Of a DNA stretch of 64,000 bases, positions 47,428-56,299 are shown in pieces. Source of the DNA: Lacticaseibacillus hegangensis (lineage in GTDB: Bacteria > Bacillota > Bacilli > Lactobacillales > Lactobacillaceae); contig NZ_RHOL01000008.1 of assembly GCF_003946465.1 (NCBI RefSeq), positions 1 to 64,000 on the forward strand. Reading direction: 5' to 3'. The translations under genes and the position numbers were made by a program. Numbering within the stretch: position 1 is the first letter of the stretch; each line of letters starts with the position of its first letter. The notes below the pieces were generated by a model. It was not told where the DNA came from and made no database searches. It worked only from the letters and a program-made list of their open reading frames with translations.

Positions 47428-47949
47428 ATGTTAAAGCAAGGTTTTTCGTTTTTGGGGCGGTTTTTTGCGGTGAACGGGTGGGCATCGCTGGTCTTGCTGC
47501 TGGCCGTGCTGTATTTGATTCAGCAAACCTGGCCGCTGGTGTGGGACCTGTATCTGAAAAGTATTCGGCGGACCGTTACCGGCCACTACATCGATTACTT
47601 TAATCTCAACACCAGCAGCGACGTCGGCAACACCTCTATTCCCGAAACCGAGCACTTCCGCCGCTTCGACTACGAATACGAGGGGCAGCGCTGGCGCGGC
47701 CGCGAGCGTGGCAGTGTCAGTGAGGACCAGGCCAAGCAGTCAGTCGGCCAAAGTGTCACCGTCTACGTGGACCCGCGGCACATCAAACGCGGCCGCACCG
47801 CCTGGGATATCGATGACCAGTCCGTGTTTGTCCCGTTCAAAATCGTCGCCGCGGTCGTGATCATTGGCGTGATTGCGTGGGGCATGAAGGATACCTACCT
47901 GTGGAAGTTGGGCTGGCGCATGATTGGACTCGGCCTGCGGCGGTTGTGA
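47428..47949 (+). CDS. DUF3592-like membrane protein
   Basis: A 173-aa protein with TM helices at residues 10-38 (WASLVLLLAVLYLIQQTWPLV) and 130-150 (IVAAVVIIGVIAWGM) flanking a beta-rich domain (HFRRFDYEYEGQRWRGRERG, VTVYVDPRHIKRGRTAW). The strand pattern ending in a Y-x-D/N-P segment is typical of DUF3592. ATG 47428 has GGAGGGCGACG ahead; an earlier in-frame codon lacks a ribosome site. Function unknown. Confidence 0.75.
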   Translation: MLKQGFSFLGRFFAVNGWASLVLLLAVLYLIQQTWPLVWDLYLKSIRRTVTGHYIDYFNLNTSSDVGNTSIPETEHFRRFDYEYEGQRWRGRERGSVSEDQAKQSVGQSVTVYVDPRHIKRGRTAWDIDDQSVFVPFKIVAAVVIIGVIAWGMKDTYLWKLGWRMIGLGLRRL

Positions 47950-48083
47950 CGCTTCAGCGCTCAAGTGGAAGATGGGTACGCTTTCAGCAAGTGACCGCCC
48001 GGACTTGGCCCGATTTTCAGCCAAAGCCGCTTGGCCGAATGGACCGAAGTTTGGAAAAAATTTCACGAATCTGAGCATATCCC

Positions 48084-48112
48084 TTTCATTTTCGGGCAAA
48101 AGTCTGCATAAT
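48084..48112 (+). promoter_or_regulatory. Putative promoter of the sugar-binding protein gene
   Basis: TTTCAT (48084-48089), 17-bp spacer, CATAAT (48107-48112); the start codon is 48 bases downstream. Confidence 0.4.
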
Positions 48113-48159
48113 GTCTAATGACAAGACACCATATTTTTTCATATTTGGAGGAGTTTAAT

Positions 48160-49443
48160 ATGACTAAACGCATGAGCCGTGTGCTCGCGTTAGCATTTGG
48201 CGCACTTTTGACAGTCGGCTTGGTCGGCTGTGGCAACAGCAGCAGTCAGTCCGAGGCGGAGCCGGTGAAAATCACGTACTGGCACCGCATGACCGGGTCG
48301 TGGAACAAGGCCCAGCAGAAGACCATCGATGATTTCAACAAGAGTCAAAGCAAGTACAAGGTCGTCGCGACCAGCCAGGGCAGCTATGACGCCCTGCAGC
48401 AAAAGCTGATGGCTGCGGCCAAGAGCAAGACCCTGCCGGTCATGGCGCAGGCGCCGACCACCAACATCGGCGATTACGTCAAAAATGACTTCCTAATCCC
48501 GTGGGATTCGCAGATGCTGCACGGCAGCAACAAGCTGTCCGCCGCCCAGCTCAGCGACATCTACCCGAGCTTCCTGAAGGCCGGCGAGTACAAGGGCAAG
48601 TATTACGGCCTGCCGTACTCCGAGTCGACGCAGGTCCTGTTTTACAACGAGACCCTGATGAAGAAGTACAACCTGACCATGCCGAAGACCTGGGATGACA
48701 TTGAAAAAATGGGTCCGGCCCTCAAGAAGGACGGCCTCGCTACGCTGGCGATGGACCAGTCCTACGACGTCCAGCTTGAAGGCATGGCGATGCAGGCCGG
48801 CCACAAGCTGATCACGGCGGACGGCAAGGCCAACCTGAACGCACCGACCACGCTGGCGGCGGTCGACAAGATCCTCAGCCTGCGCAAGGCCGGGTACGTC
48901 AAGACGGCGGGGACTGATTACTACTTCACCGTTGCCTTCAGCCAGCAAAAGGCTGTGTTTGGCATCGGCAGCTCCAGCTCCATCGGTTCCGTGCAGGCGC
49001 CGAAGAGCATGAAGTGGGGCACCGCGACTGTGCCGAGCTTCGCTAACGATTCTGTCGCCGAGCCGCTCAACGGGAACGACAACGTGCTGTTCAAGGGCGC
49101 AAGCAAGGCCCAGCAGCAAGGGGCTTGGGCTTTCCAAAAATTCCTGCTGAAAAAGCAGAACGCGGCATACTGGGCCAAGAAGTCCGGCTACGTGCCGATC
49201 ACCAAGAGCGCCACGCAGTCCGCGACCTACCAGAACTACCTGAAGGCCAACCCGACCTTTAAGGCCGCCGTCGACGCGTCCGACACTGCGTTTGCCTCGA
49301 CTGTCTTCGCCGGCTACGGCGACTACCGCAATGACCTGATGGATACCGTCGACAGCACGATCTCCAAGGGGACTTCCGGCAAGGATGCGTTTGATGCGCT
49401 GCAGAAGAAGACTGAAGCGATTTTGAAAGAGAATCAGAACTAA
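48160..49443 (+). CDS. Orphan ABC sugar-binding lipoprotein (UgpB/MalE family)
   Basis: A 427-aa extracellular lipoprotein: signal peptide with lipobox LVGC (Cys24), mature start GNSSSQSEAEP, then a family-1 solute-binding fold: VKITYWHRMTGSWNKAQQKT, the conserved YGLPYSESTQVLFYNETLMKK, PKTWDDIEKMG, and WAFQKFLLKKQNAAYWAKKSGYVPI near the C-terminus. This resembles glycerol-3-phosphate or oligosaccharide binders. GGAGGAG lies ahead of ATG 48160. No permease or ATPase gene is adjacent, and a terminator follows at once, so it must work with a transporter encoded elsewhere. Confidence 0.9.
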   Translation: MTKRMSRVLALAFGALLTVGLVGCGNSSSQSEAEPVKITYWHRMTGSWNKAQQKTIDDFNKSQSKYKVVATSQGSYDALQQKLMAAAKSKTLPVMAQAPTTNIGDYVKNDFLIPWDSQMLHGSNKLSAAQLSDIYPSFLKAGEYKGKYYGLPYSESTQVLFYNETLMKKYNLTMPKTWDDIEKMGPALKKDGLATLAMDQSYDVQLEGMAMQAGHKLITADGKANLNAPTTLAAVDKILSLRKAGYVKTAGTDYYFTVAFSQQKAVFGIGSSSSIGSVQAPKSMKWGTATVPSFANDSVAEPLNGNDNVLFKGASKAQQQGAWAFQKFLLKKQNAAYWAKKSGYVPITKSATQSATYQNYLKANPTFKAAVDASDTAFASTVFAGYGDYRNDLMDTVDSTISKGTSGKDAFDALQKKTEAILKENQN

Positions 49444-49459
49444 CTTCATCGCAAACCGA

Positions 49460-49495
49460 TCACCCGAGTCACTTCATGACTCGGGTGAATTTTTG
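49460..49495 (+). terminator. Terminator of the sugar-binding protein gene
   Basis: TCACCCGAGTC (49460-49470) is the exact complement of GACTCGGGTGA (49478-49488), then ATTTTTG. Confidence 0.9.
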
Positions 49496-49563
49496 TCTTA
49501 CGGGCGAGGGTTACGCGTTTTACCCTGAGCGCGGTAAAATGAACAGTGAAAGAAGATGTTGAT

Positions 49564-50502
49564 ATGAAGATCACAGTACTCGGCGTCGGCGGTATGGGCA
49601 GCCGGTTCGCCATCATGCTGCATAAGGCGGGCAACGACGTCACGCTGGTCGACGGCTGGCAGGCCAATGTCGACGCGATTCGCAAGGATGGTATCCAGGC
49701 CGAATTCAACGGCAAGCAAGTCACTGAAAAAATGCCGGTGTACACTCCGGCCGAAATCGACAAAAGTGGCATTAAGGCTGACCTGATCGTCGTCTTCCTG
49801 AAGTCCAATCAGCTCGAAGGCATGTTTGAGCAGGTTAAAGCGCTGATCCACCCGGACACTTACGTGCTTTGCCTGTTGAACGGTATTGGCCACGAGGATG
49901 TGCTGGAAAAGTTTGTCGCCAAGGATCACCTGATCCTCGGCATCACGATGTGGACGGCTGGCATGACTGGCCCAGGTCACGTGGTGCTGGTCGGCGACGG
50001 CGAAGTCGAACTGCAGAACTTCGAGCCTGCCGGCAAGGATTTCGCGCTGCAAGTCGTCGACGTGTTCAAAGGGGCCGGCCTGAACCCGAAGTACAGTGAC
50101 AACGTGAAATACTCGATTTGGCGCAAGGCCTGCGTTAACGGCACGCTGAACGTCTTGTGCGCGCTGCTGGATTGTAACATTGGTGAGTTCGGCAAGACCC
50201 GCGAAGCACCTGACCTGCTGCACACCATCATTGGTGAGTTTGCAGCAGTCGCCAAGCACGAAGGCGTCGAGCTCGATCAGGCCGAGGTTTACGATCACGT
50301 CTCGGCGACCTTCACCGCCGACATTGCGGATCACTATCCATCCATGCATCAAGACCTCGTGCAGCACCACCGCGTGACCGAGGTCGACTTCATTGATGGC
50401 GCCGTGGCGCGCAAGGGTAAGAAGTACGGGATCGCCACCCCGTATTGCACGCTGTTGACCCAGCTGATCCATGCCAAGGAGCAGTTGGTCGGGGCGAAAT
50501 AG
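49564..50502 (+). CDS. Ketopantoate reductase-like oxidoreductase (PanE/ApbA family)
   Basis: A 312-aa NADP-dependent reductase: KITVLGVGGMGSRFAIMLHKAG (GxGxxG loop), LLNGIGHEDVLEKFV with the conserved N, and the C-terminal helical domain KYSIWRKACVNGTLNVLCALLD with the catalytic K in WRKACVN. Lactic acid bacteria use PanE paralogues both for pantoate synthesis and as D-2-hydroxyacid (hydroxyisocaproate) dehydrogenases; the sequence cannot decide. ATG 49564 is taken as start by homology with the Rossmann strand; the ribosome site is weak (GTGAAAGAAG). Single-gene unit. Confidence 0.85.
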   Translation: MKITVLGVGGMGSRFAIMLHKAGNDVTLVDGWQANVDAIRKDGIQAEFNGKQVTEKMPVYTPAEIDKSGIKADLIVVFLKSNQLEGMFEQVKALIHPDTYVLCLLNGIGHEDVLEKFVAKDHLILGITMWTAGMTGPGHVVLVGDGEVELQNFEPAGKDFALQVVDVFKGAGLNPKYSDNVKYSIWRKACVNGTLNVLCALLDCNIGEFGKTREAPDLLHTIIGEFAAVAKHEGVELDQAEVYDHVSATFTADIADHYPSMHQDLVQHHRVTEVDFIDGAVARKGKKYGIATPYCTLLTQLIHAKEQLVGAK

Positions 50503-50518
50503 GCTGGAAAATAGCACG

Positions 50519-50553
50519 ACAAAAGCGCTGGCACAATATGCCGGCGCTTTTGT
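50519..50553 (+). terminator. Terminator of the PanE-like gene
   Basis: ACAAAAGCGCTGGC pairs with GCCGGCGCTTTTGT (one mismatch), 16 bases after the stop. Confidence 0.85.
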
Positions 50554-50881
50554 GTTACACGTGGAACGGTGATTGGAACTAGGAAGTTCCTTCCTGTTTA
50601 ACAGTGTGCTAGAAGTCATTGTGTCTCGCATATGGAGAGGCAGATGAAGATTAGCGGAAGGCGTGGTTGAACGCCAATTTGCGGCAGCAGGAAAAACTGA
50701 GTGGCATCATTCTTCGATGGGCACCACACCGATTTTTTCGTTCTGGCCCGAGGGCACCGCGCACTGGCGACCATCGCCGACGATTCAGCCGCCACCCAAG
50801 TGTCAACGAATTTGCTTGAATCCTCCCTGATTATTGGTACACTAATTCTAATTACTTTTTAATGGTCTGGGGGCGACGGCA
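50554..50881. other. Intergenic region before azlC with a weak parS-like site
   Basis: TGTTACACGTGGAACG (50553-50568) is a 13-of-16 match to parS with the CACGTG core. GGAACT-AGGA-AGTTCC (50575-50590) is a perfect dyad. No gene-like frame or ribosome site is convincing in the rest. TTGGTACACTAATTC near 50837 is a possible part of the azlC promoter. Confidence 0.4.
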
Positions 50882-51589
50882 GTGACAGGTGACTTATCTT
50901 TTCGTGCGGGGTTGAAAGACGTGTTGCCGACGGTATTTGGCTACATCGGCGTCGGGCTCGCGTTCGGCGTTGTCGCGCACACCGCCGGTATCGCCTGGTG
51001 GCTGGTCGCGCTGATGTCGCTGATCGTCTACGGCGGGTCGGTGCAATTCGTACTGGCGACGATGCTGGCTGCCGCGAGTCCCATCAGCGCGATGTTGGTG
51101 TCTGCCATTTTGATCAACTCCCGCATGAGCCTGATGAGCATGACTGTCGCGCCGTACATTAAAGAGGAATCGCTGCTGCAGAACATCATGATTGGGACGC
51201 TACTGACCGACGAGACGTTCGCGCTGTCGATGAACAAGGTCAACTACACCGATCACAAGCTGAAGCCGGCGTGGTTTCACGCGGCTAACGTCGGCGCGTA
51301 TCTCGTGTGGATGCTGGCGACGGTGGTCGGGGCGCTACTCGGCGGGCTGATTCCGAACCCGAACGCGTTTGGCCTGGATTTTGCCGCGGTCGCAATGTTC
51401 ATCGGGCTCTTGTATCTGCAGATGATTGGTGACCGCAGTAAGCCGCTGGTGCGCCAGGCGCAGATCGTAGTCGTGGTCATGGTGATGATGTACGTGCTGA
51501 TGCGCTTTTTCCCGGGGTCGACGGCGATGCTGATCGCAACGGTGGCCGGCTGCCTGATTGGAATGGGGGTCGAGCGCGCGCATGTCTAA
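50882..51589 (+). CDS. azlC: AzlC branched-chain amino acid exporter subunit
   Basis: A 235-aa membrane protein: AGLKDVLPTVFGYIGVGLAFGVVAHTAGIAWW and YGGSVQFVLATMLAAASPISAMLVSAILINSRMSLMSMT carry the AzlC (LIV-E) signature, including the QF and NSR motifs. About six to seven TM helices. The start GTG 50882 has GGGGGCGACGG ahead. It overlaps azlD by eight bases. AzlCD exports branched-chain amino acids and analogues such as 4-azaleucine. Confidence 0.92.
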   Translation: MTGDLSFRAGLKDVLPTVFGYIGVGLAFGVVAHTAGIAWWLVALMSLIVYGGSVQFVLATMLAAASPISAMLVSAILINSRMSLMSMTVAPYIKEESLLQNIMIGTLLTDETFALSMNKVNYTDHKLKPAWFHAANVGAYLVWMLATVVGALLGGLIPNPNAFGLDFAAVAMFIGLLYLQMIGDRSKPLVRQAQIVVVVMVMMYVLMRFFPGSTAMLIATVAGCLIGMGVERAHV

Positions 51590-51911
51590 TTCATATGTCC
51601 TGATGACGATCCTCGCGTGCGGTTTTGCACTGTGGCTGCTAAAAGTCGTGCCGCTGATCCTGGCAAAAGCATTCCGCTTCCCCAAGCCGCTGGTGCAATT
51701 CCTGTCGTTTGTCCCGATTGCGATTTTTGCCGCGATCATCGCTGAAAATATCTTCGTTTATCACCAAGGCGCCTGGCCGGGCATCAACTGGGAGAACCTG
51801 CTGGCGTCGGTGCCGGCGGTGATCACGGCTGTGGTGTCCAAGAGTCTGCTGGCGGTCGTGATCGTTGGCGTCGTCGCGATGGCGCTGATCCGGCTGCTCG
51901 GCTGGGGATGA
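51582..51911 (+). CDS. azlD: AzlD branched-chain amino acid exporter small subunit
   Basis: A 109-aa protein with four TM helices: YVLMTILACGFALWLLKVVP, LVQFLSFVPIAIFAAIIAENIFV and the final VIVGVVAMALIRLLGWG. Length and position are standard for AzlD. The ATG 51582 overlaps the azlC stop, so the subunits are translated together. A hairpin terminator follows directly. Confidence 0.92.
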   Translation: MSNSYVLMTILACGFALWLLKVVPLILAKAFRFPKPLVQFLSFVPIAIFAAIIAENIFVYHQGAWPGINWENLLASVPAVITAVVSKSLLAVVIVGVVAMALIRLLGWG

Positions 51912-51951
51912 AAATGCACTGACCACTTTGTAGAGGTTGGTGCATTTTTTG
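51911..51951 (+). terminator. Terminator of azlCD
   Basis: AAAATGCACTGACC pairs with GGTTGGTGCATTTT (two internal mismatches), then TT. Confidence 0.8.
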
Positions 51952-52502
51952 CAGTTTAATAGCGCCATAGCAGCGTTTTGACTCTGAATGATTAGAAACG
52001 AGGTGGCTGGAATAAAGTCGATAGGCAACTTGGATGGCTGACGGCAGAGAAGGATTTTGAGTTAAATATTTTTCTTGCAATTGTCTGAGAAAGCGTTTCA
52101 AGAATGTCACAAGTGACAGATTGAGTCTTGATCCGGACGCTTGAGAATTGAGGTAACAGTTGAGATTGTAGGTATAGGCGCTTTTTTGTAAATTAAACGT
52201 TGTAAAGGCAACCTTGAACCGTCCAATTGTAAAGACTATATTCGGAATGAGGGGCAATTGTTCTTCAACCGTTCAAATGCGCATGGAAGATAAGGTACAC
52301 ATTGCTCCTTCGTCTTTTTTTGAGATAAGGCTGGCGCTCGTGAACCAAGCGGAAGAGGAGTCGGTTCTTGATTTGCCCGGGTTGATTCACTGCTTTCCAA
52401 ATGATCATTGGGGAGCAAGATCTTATTTTTAAATAGAATTGATGAAAGGAGAACTATGTGCACCTTCCTCAGTCTTCCGCAGGTATATAGCAGGTGAAAA
52501 AT
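51952..52502 (+). other. Long regulatory region of the PTS gene
   Basis: A 550-bp, comparatively AT-rich gap. It holds a good cre box TGAGAAAGCGTTTCAA (52086-52101) and, four bases later, the perfect dyad TGTCAC-AA-GTGACA (52105-52118). A frame at 52214-52432 has no ribosome site and no family, so it is not called. The distance from the cre box to the PTS start is 400 bases, so an untranslated leader or a missed small gene is possible. Confidence 0.5.
52086..52101 (+). promoter_or_regulatory. CcpA cre box
   Basis: TGAGAAAGCGTTTCAA fits the cre consensus at its conserved TG, A, CG, T and CA positions. It suggests carbon catabolite control of the PTS EIIC unit. Confidence 0.6.
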
Positions 52503-53903
52503 ATGACTGATGCAGGTAATTCCGGCAAGTCATTTAAGGACAAGATTGGCGACTGGGCCGGACGTTTCTCCGGTTCTCGCTTCGTCCGTGCAATTATGCA
52601 AGCCGGTTATAGTGTCATTACGTTCTCAATTGTTGGGGCTATGTTTTTAATTCTGACCGTGCTGCCACAAGCGTTTCCGATTCCAGGATTTGCCGCGTGG
52701 TACGCAAATACGATTGGGCGTTTCACAAACTTATTCCAGGTAGTCTTTAACTCTACCATGGGGATTCTGGCGCTTGTGTTCTCTGGTACGTTCACGTATA
52801 CGTATACAAAGATCTACCGTGATGAAGAGCACATTGCTTTAAATCCTCTCTATGGCCTTTGGTTGTTCATGATGGGCATGTTTATTACGGTGCCTCAACT
52901 AGTCTGGAAGGGTGGCATGATTCAGTTTGTCACTTCACTAAACAAAAATAATATTATCGGTGGGGGCTATGCGGTTTCTGCTGGCGGCATTACTCGGATC
53001 GGTTCAGTTGGGATTTTCACGGGGTTAGTTGTTGGTTGGATTACCGTGCAAATCTATCGGTTTACGATTAAGCATGACTGGCGGATCAAGATGCCGAGTT
53101 CAGTCCCAGAAGGCGTTTCAAATTCATTTAGTGCATTGATTCCTGGTGCTTGCGTTGCGGTTGTAATCACGTTGTTGAATTTGATTCTGATTCTTGCCGG
53201 GACGGATATCTTCAAGGTTCTTTACATTCCATTTTCTTTCATCAGCAATATTGCTGATACGTGGTGGGGCTTTCTGTTTATTATGTTTCTGGCTCAGTTC
53301 CTTTGGTGGTTCGGGGTTCATGGCGCGACTATCACGTCTTCGTTCTTTACTCCAATTACCTTGGCTAACGTTGCCGCCAATGTTCGCGGTGCGCACTATT
53401 TCTTTGCCGGCGATCCTGTCAATGCGTTTGTTACCATTGGCGGTTCGGGCGCGACACTAGGGCTCGCAATCTGGTTGGCAACGCGTGCGAAGTCTGTGCA
53501 ACTAAAGGAAATTGGTCGAGTCGAAATTGTACCAGCTGTCTTTAATATTAATGAGCCAATTCTTTTCGGGTTGCCGATTGTCTACAACATTCAGCTGTTC
53601 ATTCCCTTTATCTGCGCACCACTGGTTTCAGGCGCGATTGCCTATATTGCAATTACGACCAGACTGGTACCGAAGATTATTCTCCAGCAACCATGGCCTA
53701 CTCCAGTTGGCTTGAGTGGGTTCATTGCTACAGCCAGTTGGAAAGGTGCTGTGCTTTCTGTGGTTTGCGCGATTTCTGCCTTTCTTGTTTGGTACCCATT
53801 CATTCGGCACTATGATCATATGTTGTTGATGAACGAACAATCGGCAGACGCTAAAAAAGAGGCAGAAACACCAGCGGAAAAACCTGCAACGGCTGATAAT
53901 TAG
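52503..53903 (+). CDS. PTS EIIC, lactose/cellobiose family
   Basis: A 466-aa sugar permease of the Lac (CelB/LacE/ChbC) family with about ten TM helices: FVRAIMQAGYSVITFSIVGAMFLIL, the FGVHG motif (LWWFGVHGATI), the sugar-binding NEP segment FNINEPILFGLPIVYN around residue 345 and the final WPTPVGLSGFIAT. The C-terminal tail is hydrophilic (KKEAETPAEKPATADN). ATG 52503 is chosen because GCAGGTG is six bases ahead. No EIIA or EIIB gene of this class is adjacent, so those come from elsewhere. The next gene is a Gfo/Idh/MocA oxidoreductase, beyond a terminator. Confidence 0.92.
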   Translation: MTDAGNSGKSFKDKIGDWAGRFSGSRFVRAIMQAGYSVITFSIVGAMFLILTVLPQAFPIPGFAAWYANTIGRFTNLFQVVFNSTMGILALVFSGTFTYTYTKIYRDEEHIALNPLYGLWLFMMGMFITVPQLVWKGGMIQFVTSLNKNNIIGGGYAVSAGGITRIGSVGIFTGLVVGWITVQIYRFTIKHDWRIKMPSSVPEGVSNSFSALIPGACVAVVITLLNLILILAGTDIFKVLYIPFSFISNIADTWWGFLFIMFLAQFLWWFGVHGATITSSFFTPITLANVAANVRGAHYFFAGDPVNAFVTIGGSGATLGLAIWLATRAKSVQLKEIGRVEIVPAVFNINEPILFGLPIVYNIQLFIPFICAPLVSGAIAYIAITTRLVPKIILQQPWPTPVGLSGFIATASWKGAVLSVVCAISAFLVWYPFIRHYDHMLLMNEQSADAKKEAETPAEKPATADN

Positions 53904-53925
53904 TCGATATTTGCTTTTATCAGAT

Positions 53926-53953
53926 CACCCCGAGCTACCTCGGGGTGTTTTTT
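53926..53953 (+). terminator. Terminator of the PTS EIIC gene
   Basis: CACCCCGAG-CTAC-CTCGGGGTG followed by six T; a strong compact hairpin. Confidence 0.95.
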
Positions 53954-54034
53954 GGAAGCTTAGTTTATCGATGATGAAGGTAGTTTACAAAGTCTGAGCA
54001 TTTTATAGTATTCGATGATACGGGAGGTATTGAT

Positions 54035-55063
54035 TTGTTGAATATAGCGTATATTGGCAACGGTAAGAGCGCCAACCGTTATCACATTCCTTTTTCCCGA
54101 CGCGTGAATGAAATTCGAATTAGCAAGATATTTTCTCCAGTTGAAACTCCCTGGCAGAAGATTCCTGATGTTGTTTATGTGAGTGATTTGGATTCCATAT
54201 TAAATGATTCAAAAATTCAGGTTGTGGTTATCTGCACACCACCACAAACCCACTATGATTTGGCAACACGGGCTTTGCAGCACGGAAAGAATGTTGTCCT
54301 GGAGAAACCCTTCACTAGCAGCGTTGCCGAGGCCAAAGCGCTTTTTGCTTTGGCGCATAAGCAGGGTGTATTGCTTGAGGCCTATCAGAATCGACGTTTC
54401 GACGGTGACTTTCTGACGGTTCAAAAGGTAATTAAGAGTGGTAAATTGGGAAATGTGTATGAAGTTGAGGACAACTTTGATTACTATCGGCCGCAGCAGT
54501 CCGAGCAAGTTACGAAGTATGATCGATTTAGCACCTTTTTGTACGGCCATGCCTGCCATACGGTTGACCAGGTAATTTCTTTTTGGGGCGCACCCAAGAA
54601 TGTACACTACGATGTACGGCAACTACTTGGCAAAAACCACATGAGCGACTATTTTGACTTGGATCTCTATTATCCTAATCAGTTAAAAGTTGAAGTTAAG
54701 TCAAGTTACTTCAGACTAAATTATCGTCCTTCGTTTGTAGTTTATGGCACCAAGGGTCGTTTTATACATGAATTACCGGATATTCAGGAGAAACAGTTGA
54801 AGGAGTTCTACATGCCTATAGCTGAACATCCTGACTTTGGAGTGGAAACCCCTGATCGGTGGGGGAAACTTTCGTATATTTCGAAAGACGGCACTTACCA
54901 CGAAGAGAAGGTCCCGACCGAGAAAGGAAACTACAGTCTATACTATGAAGGTTTGGTTGATACTCTCGAGCATGGGGCGAAACCAATTGTTTCAGAAGAT
55001 GAAACGTTAGCGCTAATGACGGTTCTGGAGAATGGGGCAAAAGAACAAGAAGGTCAACTTTAA
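54035..55063 (+). CDS. Gfo/Idh/MocA family oxidoreductase, copy A
   Basis: A 342-aa NAD(P)-dependent dehydrogenase: LNIAYIGNGKSANRYHIPF is the Rossmann start (GxGxxA/xx variant GNGKSAN), VVVICTPPQTHYDLATRAL the nucleotide fold and GKNVVLEKPF the conserved EKP motif. The C-terminal domain has FLYGHACHTVDQV with the catalytic-site His. Start TTG 54035 has GGGAGGT six bases ahead. It acts on a sugar or inositol-like polyol. It is a close paralogue of the gene at 56300 but much AT-richer, which suggests separate acquisition. Follows the PTS EIIC gene, hinting at a sugar pathway. Confidence 0.88.
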   Translation: MLNIAYIGNGKSANRYHIPFSRRVNEIRISKIFSPVETPWQKIPDVVYVSDLDSILNDSKIQVVVICTPPQTHYDLATRALQHGKNVVLEKPFTSSVAEAKALFALAHKQGVLLEAYQNRRFDGDFLTVQKVIKSGKLGNVYEVEDNFDYYRPQQSEQVTKYDRFSTFLYGHACHTVDQVISFWGAPKNVHYDVRQLLGKNHMSDYFDLDLYYPNQLKVEVKSSYFRLNYRPSFVVYGTKGRFIHELPDIQEKQLKEFYMPIAEHPDFGVETPDRWGKLSYISKDGTYHEEKVPTEKGNYSLYYEGLVDTLEHGAKPIVSEDETLALMTVLENGAKEQEGQL

Positions 55064-55066
55064 GTT

Positions 55067-55111
55067 AAAAATGAGCTTATCCTCTGTGTGAGTGAGGTAA
55101 GCTCATTTTTT
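55067..55111. terminator. Bidirectional terminator
   Basis: AAAAATGAGCTTA pairs with TAAGCTCATTTTTT around a CCTC/GAGG stem, between the + strand oxidoreductase and the minus-strand surface-protein gene. Confidence 0.9.
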
Positions 55112-55120
55112 GTTGTCGGA

Positions 55121-56131
55121 TTACACGTGTCTTTTGTGTAAAAGAGCGATGGCAGTTTCCAACAGGGTGATTAATCCGAAGGCAGTGATGGCAGTATTAT
55201 ATTGCTCACCCGTTTGCGGCAGTTTGTTTCGGTGTTGGTTCTGGTTACTCAAAGTGTTCCTGGGATTGGTTGGTTGCTTGTTTGAAACGGAATGAATCGG
55301 ACTAGGATTTTGCGTATGATCCGGGGCTGGCGCCGGTTTCGGCTTGGGCTCTGGCTCAGGTTTGGGTTCAGGCTTCAGTTGAGGCTTGGACTCTGGCTGT
55401 GGCTCTGGCTTGGACTCAGGTTTTGGTTCTGGTTTTGGTTCTGGCTTTGGTTCTGGTTTTGGTTCTGGCTCTGGTTTTGGTTCTGGTTTCGGTTCAGGTT
55501 TTGGCTCCGGTTTCGGCTCTGGTTTTGGTTCAGGCTTCGGTTCAGGTTTTGGCTCTGGCTTTGGTTCGGGTTTCGGTTCAGGTTTCGGTTCAGGTTTCGG
55601 TTCTGGTTTCTCCGGCACGCTCTGCGCGACAATGACGAAAGTTTGCCCGTGGCCGTATTTACTGTTTTTGCCGCCATCGGTGCGCTCAATGTGGATGTAT
55701 GAGACAACGGGGATCGTGCTCGTTTCGCCGTGAATGGTGATGCTGAAGTGGATCGTAAAGCTGCCTTTGGCTGCCGTTGGATCGTCCGAAGTGGCGCTGC
55801 CCAAGACTTGCACCTTCACGTTGGGATTGTCCGAGATGAGTGTCAGGTGCTCGAGCGGCAGTCGGCCATCGGCACCATAGTAGCCGACAGCACAGGTGCC
55901 TTGGTAAGTTTTGTCAGCGGTCACCTTCATGACGTCTGAGTTGTGAGCGACGCCGTCGATCTTGAAATCAAAACTGCTGGGATAAAATATTGCCGCGACG
56001 TTAGGTGCTAGCTTTGTGGCGGCTGCCCGGGCTGTCACGGCTGTTGCGGCGTGTGTGGTTTGTGGGTTGACTGGTGCGACGCCGAGCAGCGCCAAGGCGC
56101 TAACGGCGGTGAACAAAGTACGCTTTTTCAT
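55121..56131 (-). CDS. LPQTG-anchored surface protein with PEPK repeat stalk
   Basis: A 336-aa sortase substrate. Residues 1-28 are a Sec signal peptide ([18 protein letters not shown], cleavage near THAA). Residues 30-171 form a unique beta-rich head ([40 protein letters not shown]). Residues 173-266 are a Pro-Glu-Pro-Lys repeat that would make a rigid, wall-spanning stalk. Residues 304-308 are LPQTG, followed by a hydrophobic helix and KRHV. GGAGGATTATACTC precedes the start. It lies between two paralogous oxidoreductases, on the opposite strand. The head domain is not recognised; adhesion is only a guess. Confidence 0.9.
   Translation of the reverse strand: MKKRTLFTAVSALALLGVAPVNPQTTHAATAVTARAAATKLAPNVAAIFYPSSFDFKIDGVAHNSDVMKVTADKTYQGTCAVGYYGADGRLPLEHLTLISDNPNVKVQVLGSATSDDPTAAKGSFTIHFSITIHGETSTIPVVSYIHIERTDGGKNSKYGHGQTFVIVAQSVPEKPEPKPEPKPEPKPEPKPEPKPEPKPEPKPEPKPEPKPEPKPEPKPEPEPKPEPKPEPKPEPKPESKPEPQPESKPQLKPEPKPEPEPKPKPAPAPDHTQNPSPIHSVSNKQPTNPRNTLSNQNQHRNKLPQTGEQYNTAITAFGLITLLETAIALLHKRHV
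55334..55615 (-). repeat. Tandem PEPK-coding repeat
   Basis: About 23 units of 12 bp encoding Pro-Glu-Pro-Lys with occasional Ser/Gln/Leu variants at the distal end. The synonymous variation between units shows it is not a fresh expansion. The repeat also opens long spurious frames on both strands. Confidence 0.9.
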
Positions 56132-56299
56132 GAGTATAATCCTCCTATCAGGGGGATTGTAACAGGCAGTCTAGACCAATGCTATCGTTTTAAGCGAACC
56201 CCAACTGAAGTTTCATGCCTCGCTCATTCGGCCTGGCTTTTGTATTTCCGCGCCGGTTCGGCTAAAGTTAACGTGAACGATTTCATGGGAGGTAATACG

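Noticed and set aside
49498-50631. Long minus-strand open frame (377 codons) opposite the PanE-like gene
   Set aside because: It mirrors the codon bias of the well-supported + strand reductase, has no ribosome site and no recognisable domain.
52214-52432. 72-codon frame upstream of the PTS EIIC gene
   Set aside because: No ribosome site, no family, and the frame lies in an apparent regulatory region.
55334-55615. Regular short repeats resembling a CRISPR array
   Set aside because: The 12-bp units are contiguous without spacers and encode PEPK in frame within a sortase-anchored protein. Gly-Phe- and Trp-Leu-rich frames on the opposite strand are by-products of the same repeat.
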